DNA of 64,000 bases from the NCBI GenBank assembly GCA_035378845.1, contig DAOSUP010000003.1, forward strand, positions 1 through 64,000, read 5' to 3'. Position 1 is the first letter of the stretch, and every line of letters starts with the position of its first letter. Positions 8,534-17,251 of the stretch are shown piece after piece. The DNA comes from JAKOUL01 sp035378845 (lineage in GTDB: Bacteria; Dictyoglomota; Dictyoglomia; Dictyoglomales; Dictyoglomaceae). The notes beneath the pieces are model-generated. The model was not told the DNA's origin and searched no databases. It saw only the letters and a list, made by a program, of their open reading frames with translations. The translations under genes and the position numbers were made by a program.

Positions 8534-8976
8534 AACTTTATGAACTTAAACCTAAACCAGGCTCAAGAAAGAAACCCAAGAAATGGGGACGTGGGTATGC
8601 AGCTTCTGGAAAATATGCTGGAAGAGGAATGAGTGGACAAAATGCAAGAAGTGGGGGTGGTGTCCGACCTGATTTTGAGGGAGGACAAACTCCTTTAACC
8701 AGACGTCTTCCAAAATTAGATGGGATTCCACGAGCTCCCAGAAGGAAATATGCTATTGTAAATTTATCAACTTTGGATGCTAAATTTAATCCTAATGATA
8801 CAGTAGATCCAGACATTCTTTTAGAGAAAAAGATACTTAAAGACTTAAAATTTGGAGTGAAAATTTTAGGTAATGGTGAAGTTAAAAAGCCTCTAATAGT
8901 AAAAGCGCATGCATTTAGTAATGAAGCACGGGAAAAAATAGAGAAAGCAGGCGGAAAAGTTGAGGTGATTGAATAG
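8530..8976 (+). CDS. rplO: 50S ribosomal protein L15
   Basis: 148-residue L15, a late-assembly 50S protein. The N-terminal glycine/arginine-rich region (KKPKKWGRGYAASGKYAGRG, then GGVRPDFEGGQTPL) is diagnostic. Start is TTG in a TTGA overlap with rpsE, with GGAGGGAG upstream. The stop shares one base with the GTG of secY. Confidence 0.96.
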   Translation: MKLYELKPKPGSRKKPKKWGRGYAASGKYAGRGMSGQNARSGGGVRPDFEGGQTPLTRRLPKLDGIPRAPRRKYAIVNLSTLDAKFNPNDTVDPDILLEKKILKDLKFGVKILGNGEVKKPLIVKAHAFSNEAREKIEKAGGKVEVIE

Positions 8977-10235
8977 TGTTTGATACTCTGATAAAGGCTT
9001 TTAAAATTCCTGATCTCAGGAAAAAAATTCTTTTCACTCTTTTTATTTTTGCTGTTTATAGATTAGGTTCTCATATTCCTGTTCCAGGGGTAGATAGGGT
9101 AGCTCTTAGCAATCTTTTCAGAAGTCAGGGGGCTTTGGGATTTTTAGATCTTTTTACGGGTGGAGCTCTTTCTAGATTTTCTGTATTTTCTATGGGTATA
9201 ACTCCATTTATTAATGCGTCAATTATGATGGAGCTTCTTACTGTAATTTTCCCCTCCTTGTCAGCATTAAAGAAGGACGAGGATGGTAGGAAAAAACTCA
9301 CAAGATATTCAAGAAATCTCTCGGTTTTATTAGCTGCAATAGAAGCTTTCGGATTAACTATATTTATGCATAATTTTAAAGTTATTCCAAGTTTGACACC
9401 ACTTTATGTTATAAGTAGTGTTATAACTCTTACTGCTGGTAGTACTTTTGTAATGTGGTTAGGAGAACAAATTTCTCAATATGGAATTGGAAATGGAGTT
9501 TCCTTATTAATCCTTACATCTATAGTAGCAAGATTTCCTACAGATATTGCTCGTACTTTTGCTTTATTAAGTAGGGGTGAAATAAGTATTTTTAATGTTA
9601 TAATATTTTTCTTGTTATTAGTTTTTATAATTATAGGAGTAGTATGGGAAGAAAGTGCAGAAAGAAGAATTCCCATACAGTATTCTAAAAGAATTGTCGG
9701 AAGAAGAGTTTATGGTGGACAGAACACTTATCTACCTTTAAAATTAAATCAGGCAGGAGTAATTCCAATAATATTTGCTATAACCATATTAATGATTCCT
9801 CAAACTTTTATTCCTATGGTTAAAGTAGGTTGGTTAAAAGCAATTTTAAGCATATTTTCTCCAAATTCTATTGTTTATCCTATAATTTACTTTTTATTAG
9901 TTTTAGGTTTCACCTATTTCTATTCTTCTATAGTGTTTGATCCTGTAGATTTAGCAGAAAATCTTAAAAAATATGGTGGGTTTATTCCAGGTGTAAGACC
10001 TGGGAAACCTACAGAGGAGTATCTTACAAGAACTCTAAATAAATTGAACTTTTTCGGGGGGATATTTCTAAGTTTAATTGCCCTTCTCCCTACTTTTATT
10101 GAGGGTATTACTGGAGTTACAGAGTTCCAATTAGGTGGTACAAGTATACTCATTATGGTTGGTGTTACATTAGAGACTATTAAGGCTCTTGAGGCTCAAA
10201 TGATAATGAAGAGTTATGAGGGGTTTTTGAAATGA
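8976..10235 (+). CDS. secY: Protein translocase subunit SecY
   Basis: 419-residue channel subunit of the Sec translocon in the inner membrane. About ten hydrophobic segments are visible, with the conserved start of TM1-TM2 (RLGSHIPVPGV), TM2 (LGFLDLFTGGALSRFSVFSMGI), the cytoplasmic loop PIQYSKRIVG, and the C-terminal loop FIPGVRPGKPTEEYL. Start is GTG overlapping the rplO stop, with TGAGGTGA upstream. Its position between rplO and adk is standard. Confidence 0.97.
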   Translation: MFDTLIKAFKIPDLRKKILFTLFIFAVYRLGSHIPVPGVDRVALSNLFRSQGALGFLDLFTGGALSRFSVFSMGITPFINASIMMELLTVIFPSLSALKKDEDGRKKLTRYSRNLSVLLAAIEAFGLTIFMHNFKVIPSLTPLYVISSVITLTAGSTFVMWLGEQISQYGIGNGVSLLILTSIVARFPTDIARTFALLSRGEISIFNVIIFFLLLVFIIIGVVWEESAERRIPIQYSKRIVGRRVYGGQNTYLPLKLNQAGVIPIIFAITILMIPQTFIPMVKVGWLKAILSIFSPNSIVYPIIYFLLVLGFTYFYSSIVFDPVDLAENLKKYGGFIPGVRPGKPTEEYLTRTLNKLNFFGGIFLSLIALLPTFIEGITGVTEFQLGGTSILIMVGVTLETIKALEAQMIMKSYEGFLK

Positions 10236-10891
10236 GAAAAGCGATAGTTTTTTTAGGACCTCCAGGTGCAGGAAAGGGTACTCATGCTAAAGAAATAAGT
10301 AATATTCTAAACATTCCTCATATATCTACGGGAGATATATTTAGAGATGCTGTTAAAAATCAAACGGAGATTGGCAAGAAAGTAAAAGAATATCTTGACT
10401 CGGGTAAATTAGTACCTGATGAGTTAGTATGGGCTGTAGTAGAAGAGCGCTTAAATAAAGAGGATTGTAAAAATGGTTTTATCCTTGATGGATTTCCGAG
10501 AACTATTCCTCAAGCAGAGATGTTAGAGGAGTTTTTGAGAAAAAATAATACAGTGATAAAAGTAATATATCTGGATGCTCCAGATGAGTTAGTTGTAGAA
10601 AGACTTTCTTCTCGTAGAATCTGTAAAAACTGTGGAGCAATTTATAATATAATTTCTATGCCTCCTAAAGAAGATAACAAATGTGATGTATGTGGCGGTG
10701 AACTATATCAGAGAAGTGATGACCAGCCAGAGGTTATAAAGAAAAGGCTGGATACCTATTATCAGGAAACGAAATCTTTAATTGATTTCTATAATAGCAA
10801 AAGTTTAATGTACACTATTAGTGTGAAAAAAGAAAGAGAAGAAATAGTGGAAGAGATACTTAAGGTGGTTAAAAATGGAACTGAAGAGTAA
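10232..10891 (+). CDS. adk: Adenylate kinase, zinc-binding long form
   Basis: 219-residue kinase making 2 ADP from ATP and AMP in the cytosol. The P-loop GPPGAGKGTHA is at residues 9-19, the AMP-site motif DGFPRTIPQA lies mid-protein, and the long LID domain carries two Cys pairs (CKNC, CDVC) expected to bind zinc, a common stabilising feature in thermophiles and Gram-positives. Overlaps secY by 4 nt and map by 17 nt. Confidence 0.97.
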   Translation: MRKAIVFLGPPGAGKGTHAKEISNILNIPHISTGDIFRDAVKNQTEIGKKVKEYLDSGKLVPDELVWAVVEERLNKEDCKNGFILDGFPRTIPQAEMLEEFLRKNNTVIKVIYLDAPDELVVERLSSRRICKNCGAIYNIISMPPKEDNKCDVCGGELYQRSDDQPEVIKKRLDTYYQETKSLIDFYNSKSLMYTISVKKEREEIVEEILKVVKNGTEE

Positions 10892-11621
10892 AGAGGAAAT
10901 TGAGATTATGAGAAAAGGAGGAAGCATACTGGCTAAGATATTTGAGAGATTAGAGTTAGAACTTGCTCCAGGAATAACGACTTATGATCTTGCGAGGAAG
11001 GCAGAAAATTTCATGAAGGAGTATAAGGTGAAGCCAGCTTTTAAGGGTTATAAAGGTTATCCTGATGTAATATGTATATCAATAAACGAGGAAATTGTTC
11101 ATGGAATACCAAGCCAAAAAAAGGTTATAAAAGATGGAGATATAGTAAGTATAGATAATGGAATAGAATATGAGGGATTCTTTTTAGATGCCTCAAAAAC
11201 CTATCCTGTGGGAGAAGTTTCTACTTTAGCTATGAAGCTTATAAAAGTTACTGAAGAGGCATTATGGAGAGGGATAGAAGAAGCAAAAGTTGGAAGACAT
11301 CTCTCTGATGTATCATGGGCTATCCAAGAACATGTAGAGAAAAATGGTTTTAATGTAATTAGAGATTTTGTAGGGCATGGTATTGGTAGAAGATTGCATG
11401 AACCACCAAATGTACTTAATTATGGTCCTCCTGGTATGGGACCAATTTTAAAAGAAGGATTGGTTATTGCTATTGAGCCAATGGTGGTTACAGGAAGCTA
11501 TGAAGTAAAAATTCTTGAAAATGGTTGGACTGCGATTACCGCAGATGGTGGTTTGTCAGCACACTTTGAACACACTGTGGCGATTACAAAAAATGGCCCT
11601 CAGGTTTTGACTGTGGACTGA
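10875..11621 (+). CDS. map: Methionine aminopeptidase, type I
   Basis: 248-residue M24A peptidase removing initiator methionine from nascent proteins. Ligand motifs are visible in order: substrate-site His in EEIVHGIPS, the metal Asp pair in DNGIEYEGFFLDAS, GHGIGRRLHE, IEPM and FEHTVA. The start lies inside the end of adk (17-nt overlap) after an AAGGTGG site. Confidence 0.97.
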   Translation: MELKSKEEIEIMRKGGSILAKIFERLELELAPGITTYDLARKAENFMKEYKVKPAFKGYKGYPDVICISINEEIVHGIPSQKKVIKDGDIVSIDNGIEYEGFFLDASKTYPVGEVSTLAMKLIKVTEEALWRGIEEAKVGRHLSDVSWAIQEHVEKNGFNVIRDFVGHGIGRRLHEPPNVLNYGPPGMGPILKEGLVIAIEPMVVTGSYEVKILENGWTAITADGGLSAHFEHTVAITKNGPQVLTVD

Positions 11622-11634
11622 GGTGTGTCCTTTT

Positions 11635-11886
11635 ATGAGCAAAAAAGAAAAAGAAGTTATAGAAGTTATTGGAACTGTAAAAGAAGCCTTGCCAAATGCA
11701 ACTTTTAAAGTACAATTAGATAATGGTCTTGAAATATTTGCATATGTGTCTGGAAAAATGAGAATGAATTTTATTAGAGTAATGCCTGGGGATAAAGTAA
11801 AAATAGAACTCTCAATTTATGATCTTACTAAAGGGAGAATAATTTATAGGTTTATCAATAAGGAGGTTAATAAAAATGAAGGTTAG
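11635..11886 (+). CDS. infA: Translation initiation factor IF-1
   Basis: 83-residue OB-fold protein that occupies the A site during initiation. The family core is present (IGTVKEALPNATFKVQLDNG, then RVMPGDKVKIELS and DLTKGRIIYR). It is somewhat longer than the typical ~72 residues at both ends. The ATG at 11635 is preferred over the GTG at 11623 because GAGGTG (11620-11625) has proper spacing only to the ATG. It overlaps rpmJ by 11 nt. Confidence 0.93.
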   Translation: MSKKEKEVIEVIGTVKEALPNATFKVQLDNGLEIFAYVSGKMRMNFIRVMPGDKVKIELSIYDLTKGRIIYRFINKEVNKNEG

Positions 11887-11989
11887 ATCTTCTGTAAAGA
11901 AGATATGTGAAAAATGTAAAATAGTTCGTAGGAGCGGTAGAGTTTATGTTATCTGTGAAAATCCAAGACACAAACAGAGACAGGGATAG
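11876..11989 (+). CDS. rpmJ: 50S ribosomal protein L36 (zinc-binding form)
   Basis: A 37-codon gene from ATG 11876 to TAG 11989. The product begins MKVRSSVKKICEKCK and has the complete zinc site C11, C14, C27 and H32. It sits between infA and rpsM as in many bacteria. AAGGAGG at 11859-11865 serves as ribosome-binding site. It overlaps the last 11 nt of infA. Confidence 0.95.
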   Translation: MKVRSSVKKICEKCKIVRRSGRVYVICENPRHKQRQG

Positions 11990-12006
11990 GGAGGTGTTTT
12001 TGTAAA

Positions 12007-12381
12007 ATGGCACGTATTGCAGGAGTAGATTTACCTAAGGATAAGAAAGTAGAGATAGCTTTGACTTATATATATGGAATTGGGAGTGCTACAAGTAAAA
12101 AAATCTTGGAGACTACAGGCGTGGATCCAAATAAGAGAGTAAAAGATCTTACTGAAGAGGAAATTAGTAAACTTAGAGAAGAAATAGAAAATAAATATAA
12201 GGTAGAGGGAGATTTAAGGCAAGAAGTTGCTGCTAATATAAGAGGTCTTATAGAAATAGGATGTTATCGTGGTATTAGACACAAAAGAGGGCTTCCTGTT
12301 AGAGGGCAAAGAACCCGTTGTAATGCACGTACGAGGAAGGGACCTCGTAAGACTGTTGGTGCTAAGAGAAAGGAAAAATAA
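12007..12381 (+). CDS. rpsM: 30S ribosomal protein S13
   Basis: 124-residue S13 of the 30S head, contacting the P-site tRNA and L5. MARIAGVDLPKDKK, the helix-two-turn-helix region YIYGIGSATSKKIL and the C-terminal GLPVRGQRTRCNARTRKG are diagnostic. GGGAGGTG lies upstream. Confidence 0.97.
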   Translation: MARIAGVDLPKDKKVEIALTYIYGIGSATSKKILETTGVDPNKRVKDLTEEEISKLREEIENKYKVEGDLRQEVAANIRGLIEIGCYRGIRHKRGLPVRGQRTRCNARTRKGPRKTVGAKRKEK

Positions 12382-12411
12382 AAAATTAAATTTGGGAGGG
12401 AAAGACCTTAA

Positions 12412-12807
12412 ATGGCAAAAAAGAAAAGAGTAAGAAAACCTCGTAAAGAAAAAAGGATTGTTCCTGTGGGAATTGCTCATATTGACTCAACTTTTAATAA
12501 TACTATTGTTACAATAACTGATCCAGAAGGAAGTGTTTTAACTTGGGGAAGTGGTGGAACCGCTGGTTTTAAAGGAACAAAAAAAGGTACACCTTTTGCA
12601 GCTCAGATCGCTGCTGAGATGGCTGCAAAAAAAGTTATGTCTGAATATGGAATGAGGAAGGTAGATGTGCTGGTAAAAGGACCTGGACCTGGGAGAGAAA
12701 CTGCTATCCGATCCTTGCAAGCTGCCGGCTTAGAAATTTCTCTTATAAAGGATGTCACCCCAATACCTCACAATGGGTGTCGACCTCCACGTCGGCGTAG
12801 AGTATAA
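12412..12807 (+). CDS. rpsK: 30S ribosomal protein S11
   Basis: 131-residue S11 of the 30S platform. IAHIDSTFNNTIVTITDPEG, VKGPGPGRETAIRSLQ and the C-terminal PIPHNGCRPPRRRRV are hallmark motifs. The ATG follows GGGAGGG; the 30-nt gap from rpsM holds no other element I can identify. Confidence 0.97.
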   Translation: MAKKKRVRKPRKEKRIVPVGIAHIDSTFNNTIVTITDPEGSVLTWGSGGTAGFKGTKKGTPFAAQIAAEMAAKKVMSEYGMRKVDVLVKGPGPGRETAIRSLQAAGLEISLIKDVTPIPHNGCRPPRRRRV

Positions 12808-12828
12808 AATTTTGAGGGAGGAATAAAG

Positions 12829-13449
12829 ATGGCAAGATATACAGGATTAGATTGTCGTTTATGTAGAAGAGAAGGAATGAAATTATTCCTTAAAGGAACT
12901 AAGTGTTTCTCTGAAAAATGTCCTTTTGAGAGAAGAAGTTATGCGCCTGGTCAGCATGGTAAAACTCAAAAAAAACTTACCGAATATGGAATTAGATTGA
13001 GAGAAAAGCAAGAAGCAAAAAGAATATATGGAGTTCTTGAGAGACAATTTAGAAGATATTTTGAAGAGGCATTAAAAGGTAAAGGTATAACGGGAGAAAA
13101 ATTATTACAACTTTTAGAATCAAGGTTGGATAATGTGGTTTATAGATTAGGATGGGCTCTATCCCGAGATCAAGCAAAGCAGATTGTTTCTCACGGGAAA
13201 ATCAAGGTCAACGGAAAAAGAGTAGATATTCCGTCTTATAATGTAAAACCTGGGGATATTATAGAACTTTCTGATAAAGATCTTATTCCTGTTCAAGAAG
13301 CAATTTCAGCTTTTGGAGATAGATCTATTCCTGCTTGGTTGGAATTAGATAGAGAGAACTTTAGAGGTAAAGTTTTAAGACTTCCAAATAGAGAAGAAAT
13401 AGATACGCCTGTCCAGGAGCAACTTATCGTTGAGTTCTACTCCAGATAG
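12829..13449 (+). CDS. rpsD: 30S ribosomal protein S4 (zinc-binding form)
   Basis: 206-residue S4, a primary 16S assembly protein and in some bacteria an alpha-operon repressor. The N-terminus has a full set of zinc ligands (C9, C12, C26, C31). The S4 RNA-binding domain (LLQLLESRLDNVVYRLG, then GKIKVNGKRVDIPSY) spans about residues 94-150. GGGAGGA precedes the ATG. Confidence 0.97.
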   Translation: MARYTGLDCRLCRREGMKLFLKGTKCFSEKCPFERRSYAPGQHGKTQKKLTEYGIRLREKQEAKRIYGVLERQFRRYFEEALKGKGITGEKLLQLLESRLDNVVYRLGWALSRDQAKQIVSHGKIKVNGKRVDIPSYNVKPGDIIELSDKDLIPVQEAISAFGDRSIPAWLELDRENFRGKVLRLPNREEIDTPVQEQLIVEFYSR

Positions 13450-13479
13450 GCATTTTAGGACAGGCAAGGAGGTATAAAA

Positions 13480-14442
13480 TTGATAGAGGAGAATGTAAGG
13501 ATTATTGTGGAAAGGCTTACTGAAGATTATGGACGTTTTGCTATAGAGCCGTTAGAAAGAGGTTATGGCTGGACTATTGGAAATGCTTTGAGAAGAATTC
13601 TTCTATCCTCTATAGAAGGAGCAGCGATAACTTCTGTAAAAATTGATGGAGTAAGACATGAATTAGAAGTTCTTCCTGGATTGAAAGAAGATGTGTTAGA
13701 AGTTTTAATAAATCTTAAAAAACTTGTAGTAAAAATTGAAGATAATAATTCTCATATATTGGAGTTAGACGTAAAGGGTCCAAAAGTTATAAAAGCGGGA
13801 GATTTTTTTGTGCCTGCAAATGTAAAAATTATCAATCCTGATCTTACGATAGCAACCTTAGTAGACGAATCTAATTTTCATATGGAAGTAGAAGTAAGAA
13901 AAGGGAAAGGTTATGTAACTACTGAGGAAAATAAAGAACTCAATCAACCTATTGGTGTTCTTGTCTTAGATTCTATCTTTTCTCCTGTGAAAAAAGTAAG
14001 CTATGAGGTTGAGAAAACAAGAGTTGGAAGGAGAACAGATTTAGATAAACTTATAATAGATATATGGACTAATGGTGCTATTTCTCCTGAAGAAGTTTTT
14101 AGAGAAGCATCCAAAATACTTATGGAATACTTTAAATTACTTTATGAAAAAGAATTTCAATTGCCTTACGAAGAAAAGGCAGAGGAGATTCCTATTATAG
14201 AAGAGACCCAAAAAGGATTGTCTTTGGAAGAGTTGGGTCTTTCTACACGTGCCTATAATTCTTTGCGTCATGCAGGAATTCATACTATAGATGATCTTCT
14301 TTTAAAGACAAAAGATGAGTTAATGAGGATTAAAAATTTTGGGCAGAAATCTCTTCAAGAATTAGAGGAAAAACTTAAGGAGAAAGGATTAAGACTGAGA
14401 GATGGAAATTCTGATTCAGAGAAAGGAGAGAATTTAGAATGA
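13480..14442 (+). CDS. rpoA: DNA-directed RNA polymerase alpha subunit
   Basis: 320-residue alpha subunit. The N-terminal dimerisation domain (about 1-230) has RGYGWTIGNALRRILLSSIEG and VLPGLKEDV; after a flexible acidic linker the C-terminal domain (about 248-312) has the helix-hairpin-helix segment STRAYNSLRHAGIHTIDDLL used for UP-element and activator contacts. Start is TTG at 13480, 8 nt after AAGGAGG. Overlaps rplQ by 4 nt. Confidence 0.97.
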   Translation: MIEENVRIIVERLTEDYGRFAIEPLERGYGWTIGNALRRILLSSIEGAAITSVKIDGVRHELEVLPGLKEDVLEVLINLKKLVVKIEDNNSHILELDVKGPKVIKAGDFFVPANVKIINPDLTIATLVDESNFHMEVEVRKGKGYVTTEENKELNQPIGVLVLDSIFSPVKKVSYEVEKTRVGRRTDLDKLIIDIWTNGAISPEEVFREASKILMEYFKLLYEKEFQLPYEEKAEEIPIIEETQKGLSLEELGLSTRAYNSLRHAGIHTIDDLLLKTKDELMRIKNFGQKSLQELEEKLKEKGLRLRDGNSDSEKGENLE

Positions 14443-14789
14443 GGCACCGCAAAGCATATAGGAAGTTAAGTAAACCTACACCTCAAAGGAAAGCCTTACT
14501 TAGATCTCAACTTATATCTTTATTTGAACATGGTAGGATAGTTACTACCTTACCCAGAGCAAAAGAAGTTGGTAGAATTGCTGAGAAACTTCTTACTATT
14601 GCAAGAGAAGACTCTGTATATAATAGAAGGTTAGTTTATGCATGGCTCCAGGATAGAGAGCTTGTAAGAAAGGTTTTTGTGGAAATTGCGCCCCAATATA
14701 AGGATAAGAATGGAGGATATGTTCGTATTTTGAAGATAGGTATGAGAAGAGGAGACGCGGCTGAGGAAGCAGTACTGGAATTTGTATAA
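14439..14789 (+). CDS. rplQ: 50S ribosomal protein L17
   Basis: 116-residue L17 near the exit tunnel. MRHRKAYRKLSKPTPQRKAL and the later TTLPRAKEVGRIAEKLL segment are typical, as is the C-terminal GGYVRILKIGMRRGDAAEE. It ends the ribosomal alpha operon and its stop shares one base with the ecfA1 ATG, so the ECF genes are probably co-transcribed. Confidence 0.97.
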   Translation: MRHRKAYRKLSKPTPQRKALLRSQLISLFEHGRIVTTLPRAKEVGRIAEKLLTIAREDSVYNRRLVYAWLQDRELVRKVFVEIAPQYKDKNGGYVRILKIGMRRGDAAEEAVLEFV

Positions 14790-15607
14790 TGATCCAGATG
14801 TCAAATGTTTCTTTTGTTTATCAACCTGACACTTCACAGGAGAGGGTAGCTCTTAAAAATATAAACTTAGAGATACCTTCTCCTTCTTTTTTAGCTATTA
14901 TTGGAGCAAATGGCTCAGGAAAATCTACTTTTGCAAGATTGCTAAATGGTCTATTTATACCTACAAATGGCGATGTAGTTATAGATGGAATTAATACGCG
15001 AGATACAGAGAAGATATGGGAGGTTAGAAGAAAAGTAGGGCTTGTATTTCAAAACCCAGATAATCAAATTATTGGTATGACAGTAGAAGAGGATATTGCC
15101 TTTGGATGTGAAAATTTGGGACTTCCTCCTAAGGAGATAGAAGAAAGAATAGATTTTGCTTTAAAATCAGTTGGTATGGAAGAGTTTAAGAAATATCCAC
15201 CACATCTTCTTTCTGGCGGGCAGAAACAAAGAATTGCTATTGCAGGAATTTTAGCTATGCTGCCTAAGTATATGGTATTAGATGAGCCTACTACGATGTT
15301 AGATCCTAAAGGGAAAAAAGATATATTAGGAATTATTAAAGATCTATATGAAAAGGAAGGAATATCAATAATATTGATAACTCACAATATGGAAGAAGTG
15401 AGTTTATCAGAAGATGTAGCGGTCTTTTTTAATGGTGAAATTGTTTATAGAGGGTTTCCTAAGGAAGTTTTTAATAAAGACAAAGAACTTGAAGAATGGG
15501 GTCTTTCTCTTCCTCTTGTTACTCAACTGTCAAAGTACCTGAGGGATAGAGGATTAGATATACCTCATCCCATATTAACAATAGAGGAATTATATTCATG
15601 GCTTTGA
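14789..15607 (+). CDS. ecfA1: ECF transporter ATPase A1
   Basis: 272-residue ABC ATPase of the energy-coupling factor module that powers uptake of vitamins and metals through exchangeable S subunits. Walker A GANGSGKST, signature LSGGQKQR, Walker B MVLDEPTTMLD and switch His in ITHNMEE are all present. Together with the adjacent second ATPase and EcfT it forms the shared module at the end of the ribosomal cluster, an arrangement well known in Firmicutes. No S component is in the window, so the substrate cannot be read here. Confidence 0.94.
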   Translation: MIQMSNVSFVYQPDTSQERVALKNINLEIPSPSFLAIIGANGSGKSTFARLLNGLFIPTNGDVVIDGINTRDTEKIWEVRRKVGLVFQNPDNQIIGMTVEEDIAFGCENLGLPPKEIEERIDFALKSVGMEEFKKYPPHLLSGGQKQRIAIAGILAMLPKYMVLDEPTTMLDPKGKKDILGIIKDLYEKEGISIILITHNMEEVSLSEDVAVFFNGEIVYRGFPKEVFNKDKELEEWGLSLPLVTQLSKYLRDRGLDIPHPILTIEELYSWL

Positions 15608-16449
15608 TAAAAGTGGAAAGTGTAAGTTTCTCATATTTAAAAGATACGCCTTTAGAAAGAGAGGCTTTAAATGATATTTCTTTTACTATAGAAAAGGGGG
15701 AAAAAATAGGAATTATTGGTAAGACTGGATCTGGGAAGTCTACTTTGATACAACTTTTTGATGGACTTATTTACCCGTTAGTAGGAGAGATTTATATTCA
15801 AGAGAAGGAAATAAAACATTGGAGCTCTAAGGAACTTTGTAGAATTGTAGGTCTTGTATTTCAATATCCTGAATACCAATTTTTTGCTGAGACTGTTTTT
15901 GAGGAAATAGCTTTTGGTCCTAAAAATATTGGCGTTCCTGAAGATAAATTAGAAGACTGTGTAATAGAAGCTCTTGAGACAGTAGGACTTTCTTATAAAG
16001 ACCTTAAAGATCGTTCCCCCTATAATCTATCAGGAGGAGAAAAAAGACGACTTGCAATCGCAAGTATCTTAGCTATGAAACCAGAGATACTTATACTTGA
16101 TGAACCTACAGCAAATTTAGATCCCAGAGGAAGAAAAGAGATAATGGAATATATAGATAAATGGGCAAGGAGAGGCAATACTTTAATCCTTGTATCTCAT
16201 GACCTTGATGAAGTAATGAGGCTTGTTGATAGAGTCATAGTTCTAAATAAGGGAATACTTATTTTTGATGGACCTATAGAAGAACTCTTTTTGAATGTAG
16301 ATAAGATAGATGAGGCGGAATTGGAACCTCCAGAGATAATTAAGATTGTAAAAGCTTTAGAAGAAAAAGGTTATCCTGTTAAGGGAACTTTTACTTTGCC
16401 AGAACTTGCAGAAAGAATAATAGCTTATAGGAGCTATATTTCATCATGA
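15598..16449 (+). CDS. ecfA2: ECF transporter ATPase A2
   Basis: 283-residue second ATPase of the ECF module. Walker A GKTGSGKST, signature LSGGEKRR, Walker B LILDEPTANLD and VSHDLDE are intact, so both nucleotide sites of the EcfA1-A2 heterodimer look functional. Overlaps ecfA1 by 10 nt and ecfT by 4 nt. The extended C-terminus (from about 230) matches the EcfA C-terminal domain. Confidence 0.94.
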   Translation: MALIKVESVSFSYLKDTPLEREALNDISFTIEKGEKIGIIGKTGSGKSTLIQLFDGLIYPLVGEIYIQEKEIKHWSSKELCRIVGLVFQYPEYQFFAETVFEEIAFGPKNIGVPEDKLEDCVIEALETVGLSYKDLKDRSPYNLSGGEKRRLAIASILAMKPEILILDEPTANLDPRGRKEIMEYIDKWARRGNTLILVSHDLDEVMRLVDRVIVLNKGILIFDGPIEELFLNVDKIDEAELEPPEIIKIVKALEEKGYPVKGTFTLPELAERIIAYRSYISS

Positions 16450-17249
16450 AAGCATTGGAAAGTTTTCCTCTTGGACAATATATACCGATGGGGTCTTTTT
16501 TGCATAAAATTGATGCAAAAGCTAAAATTATTGCATCTTTCTTACTTATTATTATCATCTTTTTTTTAAAATTGAATGTATCTTATCTTTTTTTCCTTTT
16601 CTTAATTCTTTTAGGTATTTTCTTTTCTTCTTTGCCTTTAAAATATTTTTTTAAAAGTTTTAGACCCATCTATTTTTTGGTATTTTTTACTTTTATCATT
16701 CATTTCTTCTTTGGAGAAGAAGGAGGAAGAGTTTTCTTTAGATATGGGATAATTCATGTTACTGAAAATGGTATAAAGATGGCAATTTTCATGTCTTTAC
16801 GCCTTGTCTTTCTTGTTATGATAACTTCTCTTTTAACTTTAACCACCTCAGTATTAGAATTAGCTCATGCTTTAGAGGATCTTTTAAAACCTCTTTCAAT
16901 TTTTAAATTCCCTGCCCATGAGTTTTCTATGATGATGACTATAGCTTTAAGATTTGTTCCGACTCTTTTAGAAGAGACAGATAAAATTATAAAAGCACAA
17001 AAAGCCAGAGGAGCAGAATTTGGAAAAGGGAATTTAGTTGAACAAGCTAAAAGTCTTCTTCCTATAATTATTCCCCTCTTTCTAAATGCTTTCCGAAGAG
17101 CCAACGAACTTGCTGAAGCCATGGAAGCCCGAGGTTATAGAGGTGCAAAAGGAAGAAGTAGATATAAAATTACTTATTGGTCTTTTAAGGAGTCAGCTTT
17201 TCTTGTTTTTGTGTGTATATATTCTATTTTGATGCTTATAGCTTTTTAA
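16446..17249 (+). CDS. ecfT: ECF transporter transmembrane subunit T
   Basis: 267-residue membrane protein with about five or six hydrophobic segments, including a very Phe/Leu/Ile-rich block at residues 28-90. Two Ala-Arg-Gly coupling motifs, AQKARGAEFG and MEARGYRGA, lie in the cytoplasmic C-terminal half; in EcfT proteins these contact the ATPases. It completes the A1-A2-T module. Three nucleotides separate it from the chosen truA start. Confidence 0.93.
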   Translation: MKALESFPLGQYIPMGSFLHKIDAKAKIIASFLLIIIIFFLKLNVSYLFFLFLILLGIFFSSLPLKYFFKSFRPIYFLVFFTFIIHFFFGEEGGRVFFRYGIIHVTENGIKMAIFMSLRLVFLVMITSLLTLTTSVLELAHALEDLLKPLSIFKFPAHEFSMMMTIALRFVPTLLEETDKIIKAQKARGAEFGKGNLVEQAKSLLPIIIPLFLNAFRRANELAEAMEARGYRGAKGRSRYKITYWSFKESAFLVFVCIYSILMLIAF

Positions 17250-17251
17250 AT

